A DNA stretch of 64,000 bases. It comes from Streptomyces decoyicus. Lineage in GTDB: Bacteria > Actinomycetota > Actinomycetes > Streptomycetales > Streptomycetaceae. The DNA lies in contig NZ_CP082301.1 in the NCBI RefSeq assembly GCF_019880305.1, positions 1,488,001 through 1,552,000 of the forward strand, in the 5' to 3' direction. The notes under the pieces were generated by a model. That model made no database searches. It was given only the letters and a program-made list of their open reading frames with translations, and had not been told where the DNA came from. How positions within the stretch are numbered: position 1 is the stretch's first letter; each line of letters starts with the position of its first letter. Below, in pieces: positions 54,680 to 64,000 of this stretch. Position numbers and translations under genes: made by a program.

Positions 54680-54728
54680 ATTGTTGGCATTGACATCATT
54701 GTTGGCGTTGCCTACATTGATGCCCATG
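54680..54728 (+). promoter_or_regulatory. Promoter and operator of the SDR gene, leaderless type
   Basis: TTGACA (54690-54695) and TACATT (54713-54718) are 17 bp apart, a near-ideal sigma-70-type pair. The ATG at 54726 lies 8 bases after the -10 box, so transcription would begin at or near the start codon. ATTGTTGGC(A/G)TTG is repeated at 54680-54692 and 54698-54710, overlapping the promoter; this is a probable TetR operator. Confidence 0.6.
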
Positions 54729-55664
54729 ACTCACACCCCGAAATGGAACGCCACCGACATTCCCGACCAGACCGGCCGCACCGCCGTGGTGACCGGCGCC
54801 AACAGCGGACTCGGCATCGCCACCGTCGACGCCCTCGCCCGCGCGGGTGCCCATGTCGTCCTCGCCGTTCGCGACACCGCACGCGGCGAGGCCGCCGCCG
54901 ACACCGTGCGCGGCGCCCGGGGCAGCGTCGAGGTCCGCCGCCTCGACCTGGCCGACCTCGCCTCCGTACGCGAGTTCGCCGCCGCCTGGCACGGTCCGGT
55001 CGATCTGCTGATCAACAACGCTGGTGTCATGAACATCCCGGAGTCCCGGACCAAGGACGGCTTCGAGATGCAGCTCGGCACCAACCACCTCGGTCACTTC
55101 GCGCTGACCAACCTGCTGCTGCCGCACGTCACCGACCGCGTGGTGACCGTCTCCTCCGGAGCCCACCGGATGCCCGGCAACCGCATCCACTTCGACAACC
55201 TGAACCTGACCGGCGCCTACCGCCCCGTCACCGCCTACAGCCAGTCCAAGCTGGCCAACCTGCTGTTCACCCTGGAGCTTCAGCGCCGTCTCGCCGCCGC
55301 GGGATCGCCGGTGCGCGCCCTCGCCGCGCACCCGGGCTGGGCCGCCACCAACCTCCAGGGCGCCGATGTCAGCGTGCTGCGGCGCGCGGTGATGCAGGTC
55401 GGCAACCGCGTGGTCGCCCAGGACAACAAGGCCGGTGCGCTGCCCACGCTCTACGCCGCCACCCAGGACCTGCCCGGTGCCTCCTACCTCGGCCCCGACG
55501 GCGTCGGCGAGATGCGCGGCGCACCCACGATGGTCGGCAGGACGGCCGCTGCCAGCGACCCGGAGAGCGCCCGGCGGCTGTGGCAGGCGTCCGAGGAACT
55601 GACCGGTGTCGCCTTCCCCTCCCCGACCGGCCGGGAGGTCACCGCGGAAGGCGCTCCCCGGTAG
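54726..55664 (+). CDS. SDR-family oxidoreductase
   Basis: A 312-residue short-chain dehydrogenase of the retinol dehydrogenase/WWOX-like subgroup. The cofactor motif is AVVTGANSGLGIATVDAL (TGxxxGxG); NNAGVMN, the Ser of VVTVSSGAHRM, and the catalytic Tyr-Lys pair in YSQSKLANLLF are present. ATG at 54726 is preferred because the -10 box lies 8 bp before it; an in-frame ATG at 54720 would leave no room. The 3' end overlaps the convergent SpoIIE-type phosphatase gene by 26 bp. Substrate unknown. Confidence 0.92.
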   Translation: MTHTPKWNATDIPDQTGRTAVVTGANSGLGIATVDALARAGAHVVLAVRDTARGEAAADTVRGARGSVEVRRLDLADLASVREFAAAWHGPVDLLINNAGVMNIPESRTKDGFEMQLGTNHLGHFALTNLLLPHVTDRVVTVSSGAHRMPGNRIHFDNLNLTGAYRPVTAYSQSKLANLLFTLELQRRLAAAGSPVRALAAHPGWAATNLQGADVSVLRRAVMQVGNRVVAQDNKAGALPTLYAATQDLPGASYLGPDGVGEMRGAPTMVGRTAAASDPESARRLWQASEELTGVAFPSPTGREVTAEGAPR

Positions 55665-56859
55665 GCGGGGTGCCGGCCGACGACGCCGGCACCCGCACCC
55701 GGTCATTGCTCAGCATCAGCAGCGCCACATCATCCGTCAGCCGCCCGCCCGCATGCCGCAGCAGCGCCTTCCGCACCTCCCCGACCACACCGGACGGCGA
55801 GGGACCGCACGGTGCCGCGGCCGCCATGACGCTGCTGCGCAGTTCCTGCGCCAACGGAAAGAACTCCCCCGCCGCATCCCGCGCGTCGGCCGCCCCGTCG
55901 GTGTGCAGGAACAGCCCCTCCCCGGGCCGCAGCCGCCCGCACCGCACCACGGACAGCTGCTCCGGTAACGGGAACAGCCCCAACGGCGGCATCGGCTCGG
56001 CCGGTGCGACCGGTGCGACCGCCCGGCAGGCGACCCGGTACGGCCACGGATGCCCGCAGTTCAGCGCCGTGACGGACCCGTCCTGCGCCACCTCCAGAAG
56101 CAGCAGCGTCACAAACTCCTCCGCGAGCGCATTCTCCGGTTCCCCGGCGCCGGCCACCGGGCCCTCGGCAAGCGCCCGCTCCCGCAGATGCCGCTGGTGC
56201 GACCGCTCCAACCGCCGCAGCACGTCGCCCAGTTCGGGCTCGTCGTGCACCACTTCGCGAAAGCTGCCGAGCATCGCCGCCACCGTGCCTATGGCCTCCA
56301 GGCCGTGCCCGCGCACATCCCCGATCACCGCCCGCACCCCGTGCCGGGTCCCCACGACCTCGTAGAGATCCCCGCCGACCATGGCACCCTCGCTCGCGGA
56401 GAGATGGTCGGCCGCCAGCAGCACCCCGCCGATCCGCCGGGGCAACGGCCGCAGCACCACCCGCTGTGCGGCGACGGCCACCTCCCGGGTGCGCTCCAAC
56501 TCCCGGACCAGCCGCAGCCGCCGCCCCGCCGTCAGATAGCTGGCGCCGATCACCGCGAGGGTCGCACCGCAGGTGATGATCCGCGTGCCCGCCCCGGCAC
56601 CGGGCTCCACCTCGCCGAACGGCACCAGCGCGAGCAGCGCGCACAGCCCGCCGAGCAGCACACACTGGCGGCGGCCGGTGCCCGCGCAGGCGATGGCCGG
56701 TGCGGCGGAGAGCAGCTGCAACAGCCGGCCGCTGGTCGGATGGCACAGCTCCCAGGCCACCACCCCGAGCACCCAGAGGCCGGGCAGGACGAAGACGAAG
56801 GCGCGCCGCGCGGTTTCCGCTCCGGCGCGTGCTCCGCCCCTCGCCCGGGTTCGGATCAT
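55639..56859 (-). CDS. SpoIIE-type PP2C phosphatase, membrane-bound
   Basis: A 406-residue phosphatase with an N-terminal membrane region (two or three hydrophobic segments, FVFVLPGLWVLGVVAWEL; QCVLLGGLCALLALVPF; TLAVIGASYLTAG) and a C-terminal PP2C/SpoIIE domain (about 155-395) with metal-binding GAMVGGDLYEV, VIGDVRGHGLEAI and GRLTDDVALLML. It probably dephosphorylates an anti-sigma-factor antagonist or related regulator. ATG at 56859 after AGGGGG; a longer frame to 57237 runs over a hairpin and is not used. Confidence 0.92.
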   Translation of the reverse strand: MIRTRARGGARAGAETARRAFVFVLPGLWVLGVVAWELCHPTSGRLLQLLSAAPAIACAGTGRRQCVLLGGLCALLALVPFGEVEPGAGAGTRIITCGATLAVIGASYLTAGRRLRLVRELERTREVAVAAQRVVLRPLPRRIGGVLLAADHLSASEGAMVGGDLYEVVGTRHGVRAVIGDVRGHGLEAIGTVAAMLGSFREVVHDEPELGDVLRRLERSHQRHLRERALAEGPVAGAGEPENALAEEFVTLLLLEVAQDGSVTALNCGHPWPYRVACRAVAPVAPAEPMPPLGLFPLPEQLSVVRCGRLRPGEGLFLHTDGAADARDAAGEFFPLAQELRSSVMAAAAPCGPSPSGVVGEVRKALLRHAGGRLTDDVALLMLSNDRVRVPASSAGTPPTGERLPR

Positions 56860-56971
56860 GCCGGTGGTCCCCCTAAGGCGTTGAGCGGGTCGGTCGGGCC
56901 CGCTGCCGCGCCTACGCGCGGCCCGCCACGACCTGGTCGATTCTTGCGACGTTCCGTATCCGTCCGACGAC

Positions 56972-57013
56972 GATCCGTACACCATCACCCGATTGAGTGA
57001 TGGTGTACGGATC
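56972..57013. repeat. Perfect 17-bp inverted repeat
   Basis: GATCCGTACACCATCAC (56972-56988) and its exact complement (56997-57013) flank an 8-nt loop, 113 bp upstream of the phosphatase gene. No T-run follows. It could be a dimeric operator or a structured transcript element. Confidence 0.8.
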
Positions 57014-57114
57014 TGATCGTCTCCCTGGGACCGACGGCCACGCCCACACCAGCCGCGGGCGGCCTCAGGGCACCCGCCCTGCCCCTCCGCACCTTCCCGC
57101 CGCTCAGCGGAAAA

Positions 57115-57155
57115 GGGTGAGGGCCCGGACGGTCTCACCGTCCGGGCCCTCACCC
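57115..57155 (-). terminator. Rho-independent terminator after pheT
   Basis: A perfect 19-bp stem (57115-57133, GGGTGAGGGCCCGGACGGT, with 57137-57155), a 3-nt loop, then TTTT on the minus strand (AAAA at 57111-57114). Confidence 0.92.
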
Positions 57156-57181
57156 CTCGATCACGCCGTGGCGGGCCGTGT

Positions 57182-59707
57182 TCAGCCGCGCAGCACCGCT
57201 GCCGTCCGCTCCACGGCCACCGCGACCGCCGCGTCACGCGCCGCCGAGGCCTCCTCGGCGGTCAGCGTCCGGTCGGCGGAACGGAAGCGCAGCGCATACG
57301 CCAGCGACTTCTTTCCGGCGCCGATCTGCTCACCGGTGAAGACGTCGAACAGCCGCAGCGACTCCAGCAGTTCCCCCGCACCGTCGCGCAGCGCGCCCTC
57401 GACCTCGGCGGCCGGGACGGAGTCGTCGACCACGAGGGCGACGTCCTGGGTCGCGACCGGGAAGGCGGAGATCTTCGGGGCCCGCAGCGGTCCGGTGCCG
57501 GCCTGCTCCAGCCGGTCCAGGTCGATCTCCATCGCGCAGGTGCGCTCGGGCAGGGCCAGCGTCTTGATGACGCGCGGGTGCAGCTCACCGGCGTTGCCGA
57601 CGAGGATCTCCTCACCGTCGACGACGGCGAGCAGCGCCGCACAGCGGCCCGGGTGGAACGGGGCGTGCTGGTCCTGACGGACGATCAGCTCGACCCCTGC
57701 CTCCCGTGCGACGGTCCGGCCCGCCTCGATGGCGTCGGCCCAGACCGCGGGGCGTGCGCCGCCCCACCAGCCGTCCTGCTCACGCCCCCCGGCGAGCACC
57801 ACGGCGGCACGCCGCGGCTGCTGCGGCAGCGAGGCGTCCAGCGAGGCGATCTCGTCGTCGGTCGGCCGGCGGTCCACGACCAGCCGGCTGGCCGGCTGCT
57901 CGTCACCGGTCGCCCGGAAGACCGGTCCGGTCTCGAAGAGCGCCAGATCGTGCGTGCCGCGGCCGTAGTTGCGGCGCAGCGCGTTCAGCAGACCCGGGAT
58001 CAGCGTCGTACGGAGGTCGGGCTCCTCGTCGGAGAGCGGGTTGACGAGGGTGACGGCCGCGCGGCGCGGGTCGTCGGACTCGATGCCGAGCTGGTCGAGG
58101 ACGTGCGAGCCGGTGAACGGGTAGTTCAGCGCCTCGACATAGCCCGCACCGGCCAGCACCCGGCCGACCCTGCGGTGCAGCCGCTGACGCTCGGTCAGCC
58201 CACGGCCGGCCGGCGGCTTCGGGAGGGTGGAGGGCAGGTTCTCGTAGCCCTCCAGCCGGATGACCTCTTCGGCCAGGTCGTTCGGCTCGCTGAGATCCGG
58301 CCGCCAGGACGGCACGGTCACGACCAGCTCGTCCTGGCCGTAGGCGTCGCAGCCGACCTGCTGGAGGCGGCGGACGACGGTCTCCCGGCCGTAGGCGACG
58401 CCGGCGACCTTGTCCGGGTGGTCGGCGGAGATGGTGATCGTGCGCGGCCCGCTGGGCGTGACGACCTCGGTGACGCCGTCCTCGGCGGTGCCGCCCGCGA
58501 GCAGCACCAGCAGGTCGACGGTGCGCTGCGCGGCGGCGGACGCGGCCTCCGGGTCCACCCCGCGCTCGAAGCGCTTGGCGGCCTCCGAGGACAGCTTGTG
58601 GCGGCGGGCCGTACGGGCGATGGAGAGCGCGTCGAAGTGCGCGGCCTCGATCACGACGTCGGTGGTGCCGCGCTGCTCGCCGGTCCCGGGGTCGGTGACC
58701 CCGCCCGCGATCTCGGTGTTGGCGCCGCCCATGACACCCGCGAGGCCGATGGGGCCGCGGTTGTCGGTGATGACCAGGTCCGCGGCGTCGAGCACCCGCT
58801 TGGTGCCGTCCAGGGTGGTCAGCTTCTCACCGGGGGCCGCCCGCCGGACGCCGATCGGACCGTCCACGCTGGTGCGGTCGTAGGCGTGCAGCGGCTGGCC
58901 GAGCTCCAGCATCACGTAGTTGGTGATGTCGACGGCCAGCGAGACCGGACGCATCCCGGCCTTCTGGAGCCGGCGCTGCATCCACAGCGGGGTGCGCGCG
59001 CCGGGCTCCAGGCCGGTGACCGTACGGGCGGTGAAGCGGTCGCAGCCCAACGGGTCGGAGACCTGGACGGGGTAGCCGGCGGCGTTCGGCGGCGGCACGT
59101 CCAGCAGCGCCGGGTCGCGCAGCGGCAGGCCGTAGGCGGTGGCGGCCTCACGGGCGACACCGCGCATCGACAGGCAGTAGCCGCGGTCCGGGGTGACGGC
59201 GATGTCCAGCACCTCGTCGACGAGCTCCAGCAGCTCGATCGCGTCGGTGCCGACCTCGTACTCGGGCGGCAGCACGATGATGCCGTGCGTGCCGTCGTCG
59301 CCCATGCCCAGCTCGTCGCCGGAGCAGATCATGCCGTGCGAGGTCTTGCCGTACGTCTTGCGCGCGGCGATCTTGAAGTCGCCGGGCAGCACGGCGCCGG
59401 GGAGGACGACCACGACCTTGTCGCCGACGGCGAAGTTCCGCGCGCCGCAGACGATTTCCTGCGGCTCGCCCGTGCCGTTGGCCTGGCCGACATCCACCGT
59501 GCAGAAGCGGATCGGCTTCTTGAAGCCCTCCAGCTCCTCGATGGTCAGCACCTGGCCGACGACGAGCGGACCCTTGAGGCCCTCGCCGAGGCGCTCGACG
59601 GTCTCGACCTCCAGGCCGACGGCAATGAGCTTGGCCTGTACGTCACGGCCGGTCTCCGTCGCCGGCAGGTCGACGTACTCCCGCAGCCAAGAAAGCGGGA
59701 CCCGCAT
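57182..59707 (-). CDS. pheT: Phenylalanyl-tRNA synthetase, beta subunit
   Basis: An 841-residue beta chain; normal length is about 790-840. It starts [16 protein letters not shown]; a tRNA-binding domain (about 40-150), B3/B4 editing domain, B5 (about 420-490) and the C-terminal anticodon-binding FDX-ACB domain (about 745-840; [25 protein letters not shown]) can be placed by their motifs. It overlaps pheS by one base (TGATG), so the two subunits are made together. The enzyme charges tRNA-Phe as an (alpha-beta)2 tetramer. A strong terminator follows. Confidence 0.97.
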   Translation of the reverse strand: MRVPLSWLREYVDLPATETGRDVQAKLIAVGLEVETVERLGEGLKGPLVVGQVLTIEELEGFKKPIRFCTVDVGQANGTGEPQEIVCGARNFAVGDKVVVVLPGAVLPGDFKIAARKTYGKTSHGMICSGDELGMGDDGTHGIIVLPPEYEVGTDAIELLELVDEVLDIAVTPDRGYCLSMRGVAREAATAYGLPLRDPALLDVPPPNAAGYPVQVSDPLGCDRFTARTVTGLEPGARTPLWMQRRLQKAGMRPVSLAVDITNYVMLELGQPLHAYDRTSVDGPIGVRRAAPGEKLTTLDGTKRVLDAADLVITDNRGPIGLAGVMGGANTEIAGGVTDPGTGEQRGTTDVVIEAAHFDALSIARTARRHKLSSEAAKRFERGVDPEAASAAAQRTVDLLVLLAGGTAEDGVTEVVTPSGPRTITISADHPDKVAGVAYGRETVVRRLQQVGCDAYGQDELVVTVPSWRPDLSEPNDLAEEVIRLEGYENLPSTLPKPPAGRGLTERQRLHRRVGRVLAGAGYVEALNYPFTGSHVLDQLGIESDDPRRAAVTLVNPLSDEEPDLRTTLIPGLLNALRRNYGRGTHDLALFETGPVFRATGDEQPASRLVVDRRPTDDEIASLDASLPQQPRRAAVVLAGGREQDGWWGGARPAVWADAIEAGRTVAREAGVELIVRQDQHAPFHPGRCAALLAVVDGEEILVGNAGELHPRVIKTLALPERTCAMEIDLDRLEQAGTGPLRAPKISAFPVATQDVALVVDDSVPAAEVEGALRDGAGELLESLRLFDVFTGEQIGAGKKSLAYALRFRSADRTLTAEEASAARDAAVAVAVERTAAVLRG

Positions 59708-60831
59708 CAGATCTCCATCCCGAACGGCCGGGTGAACCGGACGTCGCCTTCGAACATGTCGCGCATGTCTTCCACGTTGTGCCGGAACATCAGCATCCGG
59801 TCGATGCCGAACCCGAAGGCGAAGCCGCTGTACTTCTCCGGGTCGACGCCGCAGGCCACGAGCACCTTGGGGTTGACCATGCCGCAGCCGCCGAGCTCGA
59901 TCCAGCCCTCGCTGGAGCAGGTGCGGCAGGGGCGGTCGGGGTTGCCCACGGACTCGCCACGGCAGACGTAGCAGACCATGTCCATCTCGGCGGACGGCTC
60001 GGTGAACGGGAAGTAGTTCGGCCGCAGCCGGGTCTTCATGTCGGGGCCGAACAGCGCCCGGACCATGTGGTCGAGGGTGCCCTTGAGGTCGGCCATGGTC
60101 AGGCCCTCGTCGACGGCGAGCAGCTCGATCTGGTGGAAGACCGGGGAGTGCGTGGCGTCCAGCTCGTCGGTGCGGTAGACCCGCCCCGGGCAGACGACGT
60201 AGACCGGCGGCTCGCGGTCGACGAGCGTACGGGCCTGGACCGGCGAGGTGTGGGTGCGCAGCACGACACCGGACTCATCGCCCTCGGTGCCGTTGCCCTG
60301 GACGAAGAACGTGTCCTGCATCTGGCGCGCCGGGTGGTCGGGCACGAAGTTGAGGGCGTCGAAGTTGAACCACTCCGCCTCGACCTCGGGGCCCTCGGCG
60401 ACCTCGTAGCCCATGGCCACGAAGACGTCCGCGACCCGCTCCATGAACGTGGTGAGCGGGTGCCGGGCACCGGCCGGGGTGCGGTCGTAGGGCAGCGTGA
60501 CATCCACCGCCTCCTCGACCAGCACACGGGCGTCGCGCTCGGCCTCCAGCTCCTCCTGGCGGACCTTGAGCGCCTGGTTCACCCGGCCACGGGCCTGGCC
60601 GACGCGCTTGCCGGCGTCCGCCTTGGCGTGCGGGGGCAGGGCGCCGATCTCACGGTTGGCGAGCGCGAGCGGCGAGCGGTCGCCGGTGTGCGCGACCTTC
60701 ACCTCACGCAGCTCCTCGAGATCGGCCGCGGCGGCGATGGCGGCCAGCGCCTCGTCCAGCCGTGCGGCGATCTCTTCCGGTTTCAGGGCTTCGACCTCGA
60801 CAGGGTCGTACGACTTATTGGGTGCGGACAT
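59707..60831 (-). CDS. pheS: Phenylalanyl-tRNA synthetase, alpha subunit
   Basis: A 374-residue alpha chain with the class II catalytic domain (about 115-370): motif 2 region [34 protein letters not shown] and motif 3 [20 protein letters not shown]. The N-terminal 100 residues form the coiled-coil arm that contacts tRNA. ATG at 60831. It is followed by pheT and preceded by a 191-bp gap before the sensor kinase. Confidence 0.97.
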   Translation of the reverse strand: MSAPNKSYDPVEVEALKPEEIAARLDEALAAIAAAADLEELREVKVAHTGDRSPLALANREIGALPPHAKADAGKRVGQARGRVNQALKVRQEELEAERDARVLVEEAVDVTLPYDRTPAGARHPLTTFMERVADVFVAMGYEVAEGPEVEAEWFNFDALNFVPDHPARQMQDTFFVQGNGTEGDESGVVLRTHTSPVQARTLVDREPPVYVVCPGRVYRTDELDATHSPVFHQIELLAVDEGLTMADLKGTLDHMVRALFGPDMKTRLRPNYFPFTEPSAEMDMVCYVCRGESVGNPDRPCRTCSSEGWIELGGCGMVNPKVLVACGVDPEKYSGFAFGFGIDRMLMFRHNVEDMRDMFEGDVRFTRPFGMEI

Positions 60832-61022
60832 CTCTTCCCGTGCTTCCGGTGGACTGGCTTGGCTTGGCTCGCGTCGCCTCGGCTCTTCGATCACAAAGGC
60901 CGGATGCCGAGCCCGCGCTGTGCCCGCGATGCCTGTGCGCCAAAGGTGCCAAAGGTCAAGTCTAAGGGGGACGGGCCGCGCGGCCGGTCCGCGCCCCCGT
61001 GCGGGGCGCCCGCCGCGTCCGC

Positions 61023-62183
61023 TCAGGCCATGAAGGCCGGGGCCGCGACGGGCAGGCTGAATCGGAACTGCGCGCCGCCGGCCGGCGCCCGGCCGACCGT
61101 GATCGTCCCGCCGTGGGCCTCGACGATGCCCTTGACGATGTAGAGGCCCAGGCCCGTGCCGCCGCGCTTGCTGCCCCGCCAGAAGCGGGTGAACACGCGG
61201 CTCATCGATTCCTCCGGGATGCCGGGGCCCTCGTCGCTCACGGTGACGCTCGTCCCCTCCGTGCTGGTCGTATCCGATACCGGTCCGACCTCGATGGTGA
61301 CGGTTCCCTCGCCGTGGCGCACCGCATTTTCCAGCAGGTTGCCCAGCACCTGGTCGACCTTGTCCGGGTCCGCCCACAGATCGGGCAGCGGTTCCAGCAT
61401 CCGGATCAGGAAGCGGTCCGGGCGCTGGCCGGCGGTGGTCTGCGCCTGGACGTGCCGGCGGACCGCGGCGCTCATGTCGACCCGCTGCCGACGCACCTCC
61501 AGACGGCCGGAGTCGATCCGGGAGATGTCCAGCAGCTCGGCGATCAGCCGGGTGACGCGGTTGGCGTCGGCGTCCACCGTCTCCAGCATCAGCCGCTTCT
61601 GGTCGTCGGTGAAACGTTCCCACTTCTGGAGGAGGGTGGCGGTGAAGCCCTTGACGGAGGTCAGCGGCGAGCGCAGCTCATGGGCGACGGTGGCGATCAG
61701 CTCGGCGTGGCTGAGCTCCGTGCGGCGCCGGGCCTCGGTGCCGCGCAGCGCGATCACCAGCCGTTGCACGGGACCCGTCGGCCGGCTGCGGACATAGCGG
61801 GCGGAGACCAGCACCTCGCGGCCGCCGAGCAGCAGATTGCGCTCGGGCTGGCCGCGGCGGATGGCGAGCCCGCCGTAGGGGTCGGTGAGCCGCCACCAGC
61901 GGCGGCCCTCGATGTCCTGGAGCGGCAGGGCGTGTTCGAGGGGGCGGCCGAGCGCGTGCTCGGGGGTGATGTCGGTGATCCTGGCCGCCGCGGCGTTGAA
62001 GCAGATCACCCGGCCGGTCTCGTCGGCGACGACCAGACCGTCGGGCAGGTCGTCGGGATCCAGTCCGAGACCGGTCCCCAGGATGTCCGGTGCCGCGGCA
62101 GTCGTGGGCGACGGCCCGCGTGCCGGTCCGTCGGACGGGCTGCTGCCAGCGGTGACTGCGGTGCCGGAAGTCCTCACACTCAT
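61023..62183 (-). CDS. PAS-domain sensor histidine kinase, no adjacent response regulator
   Basis: A 386-residue soluble histidine kinase. A PAS domain (about 45-140; [35 protein letters not shown]) is followed by HisKA with the phosphoacceptor His in [19 protein letters not shown] (about 165-230) and the HATPase domain (about 275-380; N box [30 protein letters not shown]). No membrane segment is seen, so the signal is internal. The ATG at 62183 is chosen; the longer frame to 62471 overlaps the methyltransferase gene. No response regulator gene lies beside it. Confidence 0.93.
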   Translation of the reverse strand: MSVRTSGTAVTAGSSPSDGPARGPSPTTAAAPDILGTGLGLDPDDLPDGLVVADETGRVICFNAAAARITDITPEHALGRPLEHALPLQDIEGRRWWRLTDPYGGLAIRRGQPERNLLLGGREVLVSARYVRSRPTGPVQRLVIALRGTEARRRTELSHAELIATVAHELRSPLTSVKGFTATLLQKWERFTDDQKRLMLETVDADANRVTRLIAELLDISRIDSGRLEVRRQRVDMSAAVRRHVQAQTTAGQRPDRFLIRMLEPLPDLWADPDKVDQVLGNLLENAVRHGEGTVTIEVGPVSDTTSTEGTSVTVSDEGPGIPEESMSRVFTRFWRGSKRGGTGLGLYIVKGIVEAHGGTITVGRAPAGGAQFRFSLPVAAPAFMA

Positions 62184-62266
62184 CCCCGTTACCCCCTTCC
62201 GGGCCCCCGAGCACGCAAGCCTACTAGCTCGGATCGGAAGTGCCGCGGAGTTCCCCGGTACGCCCC

Positions 62267-63121
<855 letters not shown>

Positions 63122-63198
63122 GGGCGGCGGCTCGCTTCTTTGGTTCGGTGCGTGGGGGCCGGTCCGTCCGAAGAGACCTGGCCCGGTCCGGAAAAGCA

Positions 63199-63230
63199 GC
63201 GGACCCGCAGGCCGGGGCCTGCGGGTCCGC
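63199..63230 (-). terminator. Rho-independent terminator after rplT
   Basis: A perfect 15-bp stem (63199-63213 with 63216-63230) followed on the minus strand by TGCTTTTCC, 25 bp beyond the rplT stop. Confidence 0.9.
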
Positions 63231-63254
63231 ATCACAACGTCGTCAGGCTGAGGT

Positions 63255-63638
63255 TCAGGCAGCCTTCGGGGCGTTGACGTCGCTCGGAAGCGCCTTCTGG
63301 GCAACCTCGACGAGCGCGGCGAACGCGTTGGCGTCCGTCACCGCGAGGTCGGCCAGGATCTTGCGGTCCACCTCGATGTTGGCGGCCTTCAGACCCTGGA
63401 TGAAGCGGTTGTACGTCATGCCGTTGGCGCGGGCAGCGGCGTTGATGCGCTGGATCCACAGCTGACGGAAGTCGCCCTTGCGCTTCTTGCGGTCGTTGTA
63501 GTTGTAGACGAGGGAGTGGGTGACCTGCTCCTTCGCCTTGCGGTACAGGCGGGAGCGCTGGCCACGGTAGCCGCTGGCCTGCTCGAGGATCGCCCGGCGC
63601 TTCTTGTGGGCGTTGACTGCCCGCTTGACGCGTGCCAC
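63255..63638 (-). CDS. rplT: 50S ribosomal protein L20
   Basis: A 127-residue L20, a first-assembly protein of the 50S subunit. It begins [26 protein letters not shown], with [39 protein letters not shown], the family signature. ATG at 63638, downstream of rpmI on the same strand. Autoregulation through the rpmI-rplT leader occurs in other bacteria. Confidence 0.99.
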   Translation of the reverse strand: MARVKRAVNAHKKRRAILEQASGYRGQRSRLYRKAKEQVTHSLVYNYNDRKKRKGDFRQLWIQRINAAARANGMTYNRFIQGLKAANIEVDRKILADLAVTDANAFAALVEVAQKALPSDVNAPKAA

Positions 63639-63742
63639 TTGTTAACTCCTTGTAGCGGGGCCGTGGTTGTCGTCACACGGCCCGAATCGATTGAGTCCCG
63701 GTCCGAGTCGCGCGCCCCCTCCAGTCAGTGGGGCGCGGCGGC

Positions 63743-63937
63743 TCACTTGCCGAGAAGCTTCTTGATCTTCGCGGCGTCGCCCGGGGCCATCTCGGCGTTG
63801 CCGGTGAGGCGACGCGTCACGCGGGACGACTTGTGCTCGAGCAGGTGGCGCTTGCCGGCGCGCTCGCGGAGCACCTTGCCGGAGCCGGTGATCTTGAAGC
63901 GCTTGCTGGCACCGCTGTGCGTCTTGTTCTTCGGCAT
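63743..63937 (-). CDS. rpmI: 50S ribosomal protein L35
   Basis: A 64-residue L35 starting [22 protein letters not shown], with [16 protein letters not shown], a typical short basic ribosomal protein. ATG at 63937. The gene upstream, just beyond the right edge, should be infC. Confidence 0.98.
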   Translation of the reverse strand: MPKNKTHSGASKRFKITGSGKVLRERAGKRHLLEHKSSRVTRRLTGNAEMAPGDAAKIKKLLGK

Positions 63938-63961
63938 GCGCCGTTCTCTCCTCGTCAGTGG

Positions 63962-63996
63962 CGCTCCCGCAGGCAGGGATCCGGCAAGCGGGAGCG
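63962..63996. promoter_or_regulatory. Hairpin upstream of rpmI
   Basis: CGCTCCCGC (63962-63970) pairs with GCGGGAGCG (63988-63996) around a 17-nt loop, at the infC-rpmI junction. It may be an attenuator or processing signal; the sequence is cut off at the window edge. Confidence 0.45.
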
Positions 63997-64000
63997 TCAG

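Noticed and set aside
60832..61022. Phe-rich leader peptide or T-box before pheS
   Set aside because: No run of Phe codons and no T-box core was seen.

Overview
The window is a stretch of a high-GC actinobacterial chromosome, almost certainly Streptomyces. G/C strongly dominates third codon positions, GTG starts are common, and the gene order argC-argJ-argB-argD-argR / tRNA-Pro / argG-argH, the cob genes and the rpmI-rplT-rRNA methyltransferase-sensor kinase-pheS-pheT block match what is known of Streptomyces chromosomal cores. Most genes lie on the minus strand. No biosynthetic gene cluster, prophage or CRISPR array is visible.

Layout. 0-3.5 kb: a membrane Ser/Thr kinase facing an atypical kinase-fold protein, then a decayed transposase. 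3.5-11.6 kb: a SpoU methyltransferase and three corrinoid genes (cobA/cysG, a giant BluB-CobT fusion, cobL). 11.8-15.8 kb: an acetyltransferase and the methionine importer metN-metI-metQ, preceded by a previously unannotated-looking Cys/Met-rich 28-residue leader ORF. 15.9-25 kb: HAD phosphatase, small membrane proteins, acetyltransferase, glycerophosphodiesterase, acyltransferase, Tat-exported nucleotidase and a TetR/MFS efflux operon with a clear operator. 25-35.2 kb: arginine biosynthesis on the minus strand in two blocks (argG, argH; argC-J-B-D-R) with tRNA-Pro(GGG), a DUF488 gene and an MscS channel between. 35.4-49 kb: accessory-looking region with a truncated secreted hydrolase beside an IS-end-like sequence, small regulators (LuxR, PadR, MocR), methyltransferase, esterase, a phosphatase-fold protein lacking both catalytic histidines, and an EamA exporter. 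49-57 kb: GH10-like secreted hydrolase, hydroxybutyryl-CoA dehydrogenase, a large XRE-type regulator whose presumed boxes recur before a small membrane protein, a TetR/SDR divergent pair with a leaderless-type promoter, and a SpoIIE-type phosphatase. 57-64 kb: pheT, pheS, an orphan PAS histidine kinase, a second SpoU methyltransferase, rplT and rpmI; infC would be expected just beyond the right edge.

How the parts fit. CobA supplies precorrin-2 (and siroheme), CobL works in the middle of corrin ring synthesis, and BluB-CobT makes and activates the lower ligand, so this is a coherent B12 set. ArgC-J-B-D-G-H cover arginine synthesis with their repressor ArgR, and candidate ARG boxes lie upstream of argC and argG. 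MetNIQ imports methionine, probably under leader-peptide control. Several regulator-target pairs (TetR-MFS, PadR-esterase, MocR-EamA, TetR-SDR, XRE-small membrane protein) have repeats in their intergenic DNA that are good operator candidates. The most interesting unexplained items are the metN leader ORF, the GTGTGAAG box family around the XRE regulator, the overlapping divergent starts of MocR/EamA, and three dispersed IS-end-like motifs.
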